Positions 1 to 9,401 of a stretch of 64,000 nt of DNA are shown here, piece after piece. The position numbers were made by a program, and so were the translations under genes. Location of the stretch: positions 70,610,924-70,674,923 of the forward strand of contig NC_086024.1 of the NCBI RefSeq assembly GCF_036323735.1. The letters are read 5' to 3'. The DNA is from Rattus norvegicus (Eukaryota; Chordata; Mammalia; Rodentia; Muridae). Under the pieces are notes generated by a model. It ran no database searches. It was not told the origin of the DNA and worked only from the letters and a program-made list of their open reading frames with translations. Within the stretch, counting starts at the first letter, position 1; every line of letters starts with the position of its first letter.

Positions 1-441
1 ACCATGAGGTTGTGAGAAGATATATCCTTTTGTTTTAGGATAGAATGTTCTATAAATATTTGTTAAGTCCATTTGGTTCATGACTTCTCTTAGTCTGTCT
101 TTGTCTCTCTTTAATTTCTGTTTCCATGGTCTATCCATTGATGAGAGTGGGGTCTTGAAATATTATATTATATTATATTATACTATATTATATTATAGTT
201 TGAGGTGCAATGTGTGCTTTGAGCTTTAGTAAGCGTTCTTTTATGTATGTAGGTGCTCTTCTATTTGTAGCATAGATATTTAGGATTGCGAGTTCATCTT
301 GGTGGATTTTTCCTTTGATGAATATGATGTGTCCTTCCTTATCTTTTTTGATGACTTTTGGTTGAAAATCAATTTTATTTGATATTAGAATACCTACTCC
401 AGGATGCTTCTACGGACCATTTGCTTGGAAAGTTGTTTTCC
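1..441 (-). mobile_element. L1 ORF2 fragment (endonuclease domain), antisense, runs off left edge
   Basis: Read on the minus strand, this matches the endonuclease part of L1 ORF2 that occurs in sense at about 18925-19330, including the stretch for NIYAPNT and the following GDFN region. It enters from the left edge and stops abruptly near 441, where the decamer array begins. A TATTA microsatellite interrupts it at 159-197. It has no intact reading frame and is a dead copy. The L1 identity is secure; the subfamily is not determined. Confidence 0.85.
159..197. repeat. (TATTA)n microsatellite inside L1
   Basis: About eight TATTA units with one TACTA variant replace the short TATTG-like stretch normally found here in L1 ORF2. 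It is best explained by slippage expansion within the dead L1. Confidence 0.85.
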
Positions 442-1787
442 CTGGTTGTGACAGGTTCAGACCAGATAAGACTGGATGAGACCCGTTCAGATCCGTTCAA
501 ACCGGTTCAGATCAGTTCTGACTGGTTCAGACTGGTAGAGACTGGATCAGACTGGATTAGACCAGATAATACTGGACCAGACCTGTTCAGACCAGTTCAG
601 ACTTTTTTAGACAGTACCAGACTGGTTCAGACTGGACCAGACCGGTTCAGACTGGTTGAGACCAGTTCAGACTGGAACAGACCAGTTCTGACCAGATAAG
701 ACCGGATGAGACCAGACCATACTGGTTCAGACTGAATCAGAATGGACCAGACCAGTTCAGATCGGTTCATGCCCGTTCATACATGTTCAGACCGTGTCAT
801 ACCTCTTCAGACCTGTTCATACCTGTTCATACTTGTTCATACCTATTCAGACTGGATCAGACCGGACCAGACAGCTTCAGACCAATCAGACCATATCAAA
901 CTGGATCTGACCGGAACAGAACGATTCAAACCTCTTCAGACTGGTTCTGATCTGACCAGACCTGTTCAGACCGGTTCTGACTGGTAGAAACCAGACCAGA
1001 CCGGTTCTAACTGGTTGCGACCAGATAAGACCGGAACAGACCAGAGGAGACCGGATCAGACCGGTTCAGACTGGATCATACCTGTTCAGACCAGATGAGT
1101 ATGGACCACACTGGTTCAGACAGGCTCAGACAGGTTCTACTTTTTCTGACCAGATGAAACCAGTTCAGAACGGGTTAGACCTGTTCAGACAGGAACAGAC
1201 CGTATAAGACCAGATGAGACTGGTTCAGACCGGTTCAGACCTGAAGAGACTGTTGAGACAAGTTGAGACCAGACCAGACCATTTCAGTGCAGTTCAGACT
1301 AGTTTAGACTGGTTGATATCTGTCTGATTGAGAAAAGACAGGTTTAGACCGGTTCAGTCTGGTCAGGACCGTTTCAGACCATTTCAGTCTGGAACAGACT
1401 GGTTCAGACTGGTTCTGAGCAGTTCAGACCAGATCAGACTGGAACAGATAGTACCAGACTGGTGTAGACCATTTCAGACCAGTTCAGACCGGTTGAGACC
1501 TGAACAGACCAGTTGAGATGGGTTCAGACCAGACCATACCAATTCAGACATGTTCAGACCAGAAAAGACTGGTTCAGATTGGCTCTGACAGGTTCAGACC
1601 AGATAAGACCAGAACAGACCAGTTGAGACCAGTTCAGACTTGACCAGACCAATTCAGTGCGGCTCACACTGGTTCAGACCAGATGAGACTGGTTTAGACC
1701 GGATCAGACCTGAACAGACCAGTTGAGACCAGTTCAGAATGGACCAGACTGGTTTAGACTGGTTCAGACTGGTTCTGACTGGTCTTG
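442..1787. repeat. Decanucleotide minisatellite, consensus near AGACYRGTTC, about 134 units
   Basis: The sequence repeats with a strict 10-bp period for about 1.35 kb. A typical unit is AGACCGGTTC or AGACTGGTTC, with common variants ending GATC, GATA, GAACA and GACC. Most units are diverged from each other and long stretches keep the 10-bp register, with occasional 1-2 bp phase shifts (for example near 1020 and 1320). The GGTTC/GACC core makes it partly self-complementary and rich in CCGG. Because 10 is not a multiple of 3, open frames here read as 10-residue peptide repeats of the type FRPVQTGSDW; these are by-products of the repeat, not genes. It abuts an L1 fragment on the left and unique DNA on the right. 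I do not recognise a named satellite family. Confidence 0.93.
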
Positions 1788-2250
1788 AGTTGATGCCATG
1801 ATGTAATATTTGATCATGTGGTAAGATTGATGGATGTTTTGAATAGTTACTCAGTTGTATAATGGGATATAGTCCAATGGATCTTCATAAAATGCCATGT
1901 GACTTCTTTCAATTAATATTACTAAAAGTACTTTGGCACAAATACAAAAAGCATAAAGAATGATTGCTGATCATGTGAGTGGAGGAGTATTTGCTATATC
2001 AAGAGGTCAGAGGCATGGCATGCATTAATTCGGCTAAACTATCACAGATTTTTCAGAAATCAGTTTTATGACATTAGAAATAGAAATCTTGTTCAGTAAT
2101 GATGTCTATGCTATGGTTAAAGCTTAAATCCTACTAAAATAAATACATACCATACCATTTTTTGTCTGTAAAGTTGTCTATCTTAAAAGCAATAAAACAT
2201 ATTTCTTTTCTCTTTTTAATACTTTCTTGCTGTACTTGCAGTTTTTCCGT
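1788..2250. other. AT-rich unique sequence, no recognisable feature
   Basis: I see no long reading frame or repeat I can name. It separates the decamer array from the Urr1-type element. Confidence 0.6.
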
Positions 2251-2712
2251 CACTGTGACAAAAACATACATTCATTTTTGAAGAGAGAATCTCAGGTGAG
2301 AAAATGTCTCCCCTGGATTGGTGCATCGACATGCCTGGTGTGCATTTTCTTGATGTACAAAAAGTACATTCATTTTTGAAGAGAGAATCTCAGTTGAGAA
2401 AATGTCTCCCCTGGTTTGGTGCATCAACAAGCCTGGTGTGCATTTTCTTGATGCATGAATGTTGGTGGGGTATTCAGGTCACTGAGTTTGATACCATCAC
2501 TTGGATCTGGTCCTGAGTGCTATAAAAGGCAGGATGAGCAAGTCATGGGAGGAACACAGTAAGCAGCAATTCTCTATAGTTTCTGCATCAACTCCTCAAC
2601 CTAGGTTCCAGTTTTAATGTTCCTCAGTAGTAGAACTGTGATAGAAAATGTAAATGAAAACAATCCTTTTCCTCTCCAAGTTGCTTTGATCACAGTGTTT
2701 TATCATGAGTGG
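2251..2712 (+). mobile_element. Urr1-type nonautonomous DNA transposon (hAT-Charlie-like) relic
   Basis: The order of motifs matches the rodent Urr1 pattern: a stretch with GAGAAAATG and TGCATTTTCTTGATG, then CTATAAAAGGCAGG, GAGCAAGTCATGG, AGTAAGCAGCA, TCTGCATCAACTCCT, and finally AGTTGCTTTGATCACAGTGTTTTATCA. It codes for nothing. The left part carries an internal tandem duplication. The family name is from memory of the consensus. Confidence 0.7.
2267..2462. repeat. 98-bp direct tandem duplication within the Urr1-type element
   Basis: Two adjacent copies with a 98-bp period begin with TACATTCATTTTTGAAGAGA at 2267 and 2365 and both end near TTTTCTTGATG. They differ at only a few positions. 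The duplication is therefore much younger than the transposon, or has been homogenised. Confidence 0.9.
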
Positions 2713-3025
2713 AAACTCTAGCACATATGTTGTGTAGGAGTAGAAACCATAAGACATATGTTGTATATCAGTCAATGGAATATTGAATAGGAAATTAGTA
2801 GCTGTAAAAAGATGGAATGAAAAATTATAAATATGGTAATGTCATCACACAATATTTATGGAAGAACAGAACATAAATTATTAGGACATTGTTCTTTATA
2901 ATTGTGTATTATAGAATTGAATCAACAACCACAGTCAATATTTACCTGGCATGGGTGATAGCATGATCAAGAGATACAATATATTCTAGTGTGCTCTCTT
3001 GTGATGGTCACAGTTAATGGCTATG
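2713..3025. other. AT-rich unique sequence
   Basis: No gene, RNA or nameable repeat is seen between the Urr1-type element and the ID insertion. Confidence 0.55.
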
Positions 3026-3123
3026 TTTTTTTTTTTTTTTTTTTTTTTTTGGAGCTGGGGACCGAACCCAGGGCCTTGCGCTTGCTAGGCAAGTGCTCTA
3101 CCACTGAGCCAAATCCCCAACCC
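3026..3123 (-). mobile_element. ID SINE (BC1-type), full length, minus strand
   Basis: The reverse complement is the standard rat ID body: a GGGGTTGGGGATTTGGCTCA start, the tRNA-like A box (GGCTCAGTGG) and B box (GGTTCGGTCC), then a long A tail seen here as about 25 T at 3026-3050. A short flanking repeat, CTATG, at 3021-3025 and 3124-3128 may be the target-site duplication. ID elements derive from the BC1 RNA gene and are moved by L1 machinery. Confidence 0.95.
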
Positions 3124-5070
3124 CTATGGTTTTTCTTTTTTTATTTAGTAATATAAATTGCTATTTGGGATTAAATTCAGTCATTGTCACTTGCAATTGA
3201 TCAAATTATACATATTCTCATTTTCCCTTTTTAAATTTGAAGCACTTAGTAGTTTGTAAAACAATTAGTGCTTTACTAATTTTTAATATACTTGTAATTT
3301 TCATGACAGAACAGTTTAGGATAAATATTCACAGTATCAGCTATTCAATTATGATTCAATCAGGATTATGATTCAATCAGGATTTATGAAATAAATTCAC
3401 TCTTAATTGATTCTCTTAGTAATAAGAAATCATTAGTATGGGCCATGCACTACAGAATGTTCCATGTCAAGACAATGGAACTAACATCTGCCCCATTGTG
3501 GGGTTTCTTGAAATGGAGTTTTTCAAAGCTGATACAGAGTAAGAGGCTATAGGCTGAGACAGGTTGCAAGTGAGGGTGAATGGGAAATCCTAGGTCTCCC
3601 TGAAATAATCACTTCCTCTTGCATTAACTGATAGTTTTGAGAGGCTAGCATGCATAAAGTTTGGTCACTACATTCCTGTTCTATCAGTTGACTCAGACAT
3701 ACCACCATCTATCACAATGAGATGATGATTTAAAAGGAATAATTGCGTCTCCGCATGCAGTGGGACTGATTTCATAACTCATGGGCAAGACAACCAAAAC
3801 CCACAGTGTGATAAGATGCTATATTTTCAGTAAAATATTCTATAGTAGTCATCACAGAAAACAATGACCTATAGACAGACTAGAGAAACGGTGAGTTTGA
3901 TTGCAATCCAATTTCATGGTATAAATGTGAACAGATACCATAATATCAAGTTCTTTATTATTTTACCTTGCTATTATGTATCTGGTTTGACAAAAGATTT
4001 TATGTTATGCAATATGAACTCATTCTTCTTATTTAAAAATTGTAGACCCTAGTAAAAATTCCTTTGTGTTCAAAGAGTTCTATAAAGCTAAGCCTAGTCA
4101 TAAAAAGAAAATTATGTAATCTATATACTGTTACTACCATCTGAAGAAGAAATTGTGGAAGAAAAAAATCAGTGAGGTAATTGAATCAAAGTTCTTTAAG
4201 TTTAAGACATTTTACCACCATATACTTAGAGCCTGAAATTGCTGACCTTACAGAATTGTTGTTTGGTCTATTAAAAACCTTACTTACTAAAGATAGAGTG
4301 ATGGCCTAAAAAATACAGTATAAGCTTCTGAGCCAGGAGTCAATAAGTGGTTATTTTTTATATACCTAGAAGTGTGTAGTTCCTGAACCAAAGATAAACG
4401 TGGAAATGCTTTGCAATATACTGATTTTCAAAATCTAGTCACACAAGAGTTATTCATCATCACTTCATGATTAAATATTATTGGTTTAAAGTTTTTAATT
4501 TTCAAGTAATATTTTTAGAACTACTAATTTAGCTTGACTTTTCAGTTCTCTGAGGACAGGGTGACATTATAGACCTCCTCAGTAGCACATCCACTTCATG
4601 CCTTTGTCCTTTTAGGCATTGGCATGGCAACAGACTTCCACAGTACCACAGTCTCTATTAAGTCACCCACTATATTTAAGCATTACCCACACTTTGTAAA
4701 AAAATAGCTTTTTCATTTAAACTTGCTGATTTCAAGTATTCATATATTTACTGGAATGATTTGACGATTTAAAAAGAATTGCCAGTAAACTGTGAGGCTG
4801 AAAGGTTTTATGCTTAAAACCACGATCATCTCTCTGGACTCAGAAGGTCTAAAGATTTACAAACTGCAAGGCCTTTGGAACACAGGTAGATTAACTAATA
4901 TTTTAATTCTTTGAAAATGCCATATCTATGGGTGTATCCAACAAATGGGGAACAAGATCAGTTGAGAACAAAATAGAGCATGGTTTTTACAAAGGAGGAG
5001 AGGCAAACACAAGGCCTAGGCTTTGTCATTCATAAACGTGCTTTCTACCAACTATGTTTTATACACATTG
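3124..5070. other. AT-rich unique sequence, no supported gene
   Basis: About 1.9 kb with only short open frames, the longest being 62 codons at 3864-4052, which shows no recognisable protein pattern. I see no nameable RNA gene or repeat. Confidence 0.55.
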
Positions 5071-6530
5071 AGAAGAGATCTTTACCATTCCTACATCTGA
5101 TAGAGGGCTAATATCCAAAATATACAAAGAACTTAAGAAGTTAGTCTCCAGAGAGCCAAATAACCCTATTAAAAATGGGATACAGAGCTAAAGAAAACAT
5201 TCTCAGCTGAGAATTAGCGAATGGCCAAAAAGCACATAAAGAAATGTTCAACATCCTTAGTCATCAGGGAAATGAAAATCAAAACAACCCTGAGATTCCA
5301 CCTCACACCAGTCAGAATGGCTAAGATAAAAAAAAAAAACAAAAAACAAAAAAACTCAGGTGACAGCAGATGCTGGCAAGGATGTAGAGAAAAAAATCCC
5401 TCCTTTTTGGTGGGATTGCAAACAGGTACACTTACTCTGGAAATAAGCCTGGAGATTCCTCAGAAAATTGAATATTCCACTACCTGAGGACCCAGCTATA
5501 CCTCTCCTGAAAATATACCCAAAAGTTGCTTCAACATACAACAAAGACACATGCTATGAACATTCATAGCAGCCTTATTTATAATAGTCAGAAGCTGGAA
5601 AGAACCCAAATGCCCTTCAACAGAGGAATGGATTCAAAAAATGTGGTACATCTACACAATGGAGTACTACTCAGCTATCAAAAACACTGACTTTATGAAA
5701 TTCATAGACAAATGGAATGAACTAGAAAATATCACACTGAGTGAGGTAACTCAATCACAGAAAAACATACTTGGTATGCATTCATTGGTAAGTGGATATT
5801 AGCCAAAAAGCTCGAATTACCCAAGATACAATCCACAGATCACAGGAAGCTGAACAGGAAGGATGACCAAAATGCGGATGCTCCCATTCCTTCTTAAAAG
5901 GGGAAAATATCCCCAGGAGATATGGAAGCAAAGTTTAGACTGGCGACTGAAGGAATGGTCATTCAGAACCTGCCCCACATGTGGCCCATATAAATATAGC
6001 CACCAAAACTAGATATAAGATTAAAGAAGGTAAAAAAATGCATGCTGAAAGGGCCATATAGATCTCTCCTGAGAGACACATCCAGAGCATGTCCAATACA
6101 GAGGTCAATGCTAGCAGCAAAACACGGAACTGAGAACAGGACCCCCTTGGGGGGAATTAGTCGAAGGATTGAAAGAGTTGAAGGAGCTTGCAACTCAATA
6201 AGAACAGCAAATACCCAGAGCTTCCAGGGACTAAACCACTACTGAAAGACTATACATGGACTGACCCAGGGCTCCAATCACATATGTAGCAGAGAATAGC
6301 CTTGTAGGGGCACCAGTGGATGGGGAAGCCCTTGGTCCTGCCAAGGTTGGACCCCCAGTGCAGGGAAATATGGGGGGGCAGTAAGTGGGATTTATGGGGG
6401 GAATAGCAGTATGGTGGAGGGGAGAAGAGGGGTAGGGGAGGAGAGGGGGCCTTATGGACAGGAAACCGGGAAGGGGAATAACATTTGAAATGTAAGTAAA
6501 GAAATATATCTAATAAAAAATTAAAAAACA
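5071..6530 (+). mobile_element. Old 5'-truncated L1: end of ORF2, 3' UTR and poly(A) tail
   Basis: The sequence starts inside the C-terminal part of ORF2 (AGATCTTTACCATTCCTAC) and continues through the cysteine-rich C-terminus and the ORF2 end near 5800. The long 3' UTR follows, with its G-rich purine tract near 6365-6450 and an A-rich tail after AATAAAAAATT. Frameshifts and stops break the coding part; the best surviving frame is 5221-5487 (88 codons). It is more diverged than the young copies at 6991 and 37749. Confidence 0.9.
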
Positions 6531-6582
6531 AAACAAAAAAAGAAATGTAAGTAAAGAAATATATGTAATAAAAAATTAAATT
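6487..6582. repeat. Duplicated L1 3' terminus, 55-bp period
   Basis: The last ~40 bases of the L1 3' UTR, beginning GAAATGTAAGTAAAGAAATA, occur at 6487 and again at 6542, each followed by AATAAAAAATTAAA. The A-rich tail lies between the copies. It is either slippage within the tail or a second priming event. Confidence 0.85.
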
Positions 6583-6976
6583 TTTTTTATAAACCTAGAT
6601 CTAAGAACTTCCTTCACATCTGTTCTAGTATTTGACATGCAGCTAGCTAACACCATTTAAACAAAAATATTAATCACTGAGGTTTTCACTATTCAGAAAA
6701 ATCAGGGTTAAAACGGAAGAAAAGCTTTCTCTACATAGATAGACACAATGGGAAGTGGCGGTTTCAATTCCCTTTTGAAGTCATTAAGGACAACCATGCC
6801 TCTGCTTTTGAATGGTTGGGTCCCAATTACAAATACTCTGAGGCTAAGACTGATACATGGAAAACTAAAAACAAAATGAATCAGATGTAGGGATCTTCTA
6901 GGAGAGCAGTGAGCTGTCTTTTTACCTTGTTTGCTCAGTAGCTGCATCTTCCCTTTGGTGGTCGTCAAAATGCCTC
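6583..6976. other. Unique sequence with an unassigned 69-codon open frame (6681-6890, +)
   Basis: This stretch and 8984 onward were joined before the young L1 inserted. A plus-strand frame with no ATG start needed, 6681-6890, runs 69 codons to a TAG and has a fairly protein-like composition with several W, F and K residues. I cannot match it to a known protein. It could be an old processed-pseudogene piece or chance. Confidence 0.3.
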
Positions 6977-8983
6977 AAGAAAGGAATGGTCCTCAACAAT
7001 GAAAGGACTTCAGGGGGAATCACTATCCCTGAACTCAAGCAGTATTACAGAGCAATAGTGATAAAAACTGCATGGTATTGGTACAGAGACAGACAGATAG
7101 ACCAATGGAATAGAATTGAAGACCCAGAAATGAACCCACACACATATGGTCACTTGATTTTTGACAAAGGAGCCAAAACCATCCAATGGAAAAAAGATAG
7201 CATTTTCAGCAAATGGTGCTGGTTCAACTGGAGGTCAACATGTAGAAGAATGCAGATCGATCCATGCTTATCACCCTGTACAAAGCTTAAGTCCAAGTGG
7301 ATCAAGGACCTCCACATCAAACCAGACACACTCAAACTAATAGAAGAAAAACTAGGGAAGCATCTGGAACACATGGGCACTGGAAAAAATTTCCTGAACA
7401 AAACACCAATGGCTTACGCTCTAAGATCAAGAATTGACAAATGGGATCTCATAAAACTGCAAAGCTTCTGTAAGGCAAAGGACACTGTGGTTAGGACAAA
7501 ACGGCAACCAACAGATTGGGAAAAGATCTTTACCAATCCTACAACAGATAGAGGCCTTATATCCAAAATATACAAAGAACTCAAGAAGTTAGACCACAGG
7601 GAAACAAATAACCCTATTAAAAAATGGGGCTCAGAGCTAAACAAAGAATTCACAGCTGAAGAATGCCGAATGGCGGAGAAACACCTAAAGAAATGTTCAA
7701 CATCTTTAGTCATAAGGGAAATGCAAATCAAAACAACCCTGAGATTTCACCTCACACCAGTGAGAATGGCTAAGATCAAAAACTCAGGGGACAACAGATG
7801 CTGGCGAGGATGTGGAGAAAGAGGAACACTCCTCCATTGTTGGTGGGATTGCAAACTGGTACAACCATTCTGGAAATCAGTCTGGAGGATCCTCAGAAAA
7901 TTGGACATTGAACTGCCTGAGGATCCAGCAATACCTCTCTTGGGCATATACCCAAAAGATGCCCCAACATATAAAAAAGACACGTGCTCCACTATGTTCA
8001 TTGCAGCCTTATTTATAATAGCCAGAAGCTGGAAAGAACCCAGATGCCCTTCAACAGAGGAATGGATACAGAAAATGTGGTACATCTACACAATGGAATA
8101 TTACTCAGCTATCAAAAACAACGACTTTATGAAATTCGTAGGCAAATGGCTGGAACTGGAAAATATCATCCTGAGTGAGCTAACCCAAACACAGAAAGAC
8201 ATACATGGTATGCACTCACTGATAAGTGGCTATTAGCCCAAATGCTTGAATTACCCTAAATGCCTAGAACAAATGAAACTCAAGACAGATGATCAAAATG
8301 TGAATGGTTACTCCTTCTTTAAAAGGGGAACAAGAATACCCTTGGCAGGGAATAGAGAGGCAAAGATTAAAACAGAGACTGAAGGAACACCCATTCAGAG
8401 TCTGCCCCACATGTGGCCCATGCATATACAGCCATCCAATTAGACAAGATGGATGAAGCAAAGAAGTGCAGACCGACAGGAGCCGGATGTAGATCGCTCC
8501 TGAGAGACACAGCCAGAATACAGCAAATACAGAGGCGAATACCAGCAGCAAAACACTGAACTGAGAATAGGACCCCCGTTGAAGGAATCAGAGAAAGAAC
8601 TGGAAGAGCTTGAAGGGGCTCGAGACCCCATATGTACAACAATGCCAAGCAACCAGAGCTTCCAGGGACTAAGCCACTACCTAAAGACTATACATGGACT
8701 GACCCTGGACTCTGACCTCATAGGTAGCAATGAATATCCTAGTAAGAGCACCAGTGGAAGGGGAAGCCCTGGGTCCTGCTAAGACTGAACCCCAAGTGAA
8801 CTAGACTGTTGGGGGGAGGGGGACAATGAGGGGAGGGTGGGGAGGGGAACACCGATAAGAAAGGGGAGGGGGGAGGGGGATGTTTGCCCGGAAACTGGGA
8901 AAGGAAATAACACTCGAAATGTATATAAGAAATACTCAAGTCAATAATAAAAAAAAAAAAGAAAAAAAAAAGAAAGGAATGGT
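6977..8983 (+). mobile_element. Young 5'-truncated L1 insertion with 14-bp target-site duplication
   Basis: A 14-bp direct repeat, AAGAAAGGAATGGT, flanks the insert at 6977-6990 and 8970-8983. The L1 body, 6991-8969, starts within ORF2 and runs through the 3' UTR, which has a strongly G-rich purine tract at about 8811-8882, to a tail of A with single G interruptions. There is little decay, so the insertion is recent. It is a typical target-primed reverse-transcription product with an endonuclease-type A-rich target. Confidence 0.96.
6986..8236 (+). pseudogene. L1 ORF2p C-terminal remnant, 416 codons open
   Basis: The frame reads into the L1 from the duplicated target and stays open to the natural ORF2 stop. 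It covers only the region downstream of the reverse-transcriptase core: the conserved stretch GGITIPELKQYY, YGHLIFDKGAK, then the cysteine-rich C-terminus with a CX3CX7HX4C-type pattern (residues around CWRGCGERGTLLHCWWDC). Full ORF2p is roughly three times this length and needs the endonuclease and RT domains, both missing here. The ATG at 6986 lies in the target duplication and is accidental. The openness reflects the youth of the insertion, not selection. Confidence 0.9.
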
Positions 8984-9195
8984 GAACAAATACATTCTCA
9001 GATTCCTTGATGATAAAAATTTATAATGGATGATGCCAGATGCCTACCGAAAACTTGGAAGACAGAGAAAAATTCAAAGACTTCCTGATTTACCTACAAC
9101 CTGTGAAGGCATGATCATGAACAGTGATAAAACACAAATCCTGTATGAATTTTCTAAAAACTGGGTGTCTCAGTTCCGTGGGAAGTTTTGATATT
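8984..9195. other. Unique sequence between L1 and ID
   Basis: Short stretch continuous with 6583-6976 in the pre-insertion state. No feature recognised. Confidence 0.5.
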
Positions 9196-9401
9196 ACTAC
9201 TGTGTTTCTTTTTTCTTTTCTTTTCTTTTCTTTTCTTTTCTTTTCTTTTCTTTTCTTTTCTTTTCTTTCCTTTTCTTTTTTCTTTCTTTCTTTCTTTTTT
9301 TTTTTTTTTTTCGGAGCTGGGGACCAAACCCAGGGCCTTGCACTTGCTAGGCGAGCGCTTTACCACTGAGCTAAATCCCCAACCCCACTACTATGTTTCT
9401 T
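9196..9401 (-). mobile_element. ID SINE insertion with expanded tail and 15-bp TSD
   Basis: The direct repeat ACTACTGTGTTTCTT at 9196-9210 recurs at 9387-9401 with one mismatch. The ID body is 9312-9386 on the minus strand with A and B box sequences. The tail, seen as pyrimidines on the plus strand at 9211-9311, has changed from poly(A) into (TTTTC)n and (TTTC)n repeats. This places the microsatellite inside the ID insertion. Confidence 0.95.
9207..9298. repeat. (TTTTC)n / (TTTC)n microsatellite, derived from the ID tail
   Basis: About 14 TTTTC units followed by TTTC units. Lies wholly between the left TSD and the ID body, so it arose from the SINE tail. Likely length-polymorphic. Frames across it encode only phenylalanine/serine or lysine/arginine runs. 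Confidence 0.93.

Noticed and set aside
358..1516. Open frames of 62-113 codons across the decamer array
   Set aside because: They are products of the 10-bp unit read in 30-bp cycles; the peptide repeats have no start context, no family and no conserved frame.
442..1787. Possible CRISPR array or phage-type repeat
   Set aside because: The units are contiguous with no unique spacers, and the window is plainly mammalian.
7150..8085. Minus-strand frames of 83-112 codons opposite the young L1
   Set aside because: Antisense shadows of ORF2; the same shadows recur at 38689-39360 and 42632-42970.
8264..8939. Several 65-95 codon frames in L1 3' UTRs (also at 28914, 37993, 38123, 41934, 42064)
   Set aside because: They recur in every young L1 3' UTR copy and reflect its composition; no known L1 protein is encoded there.
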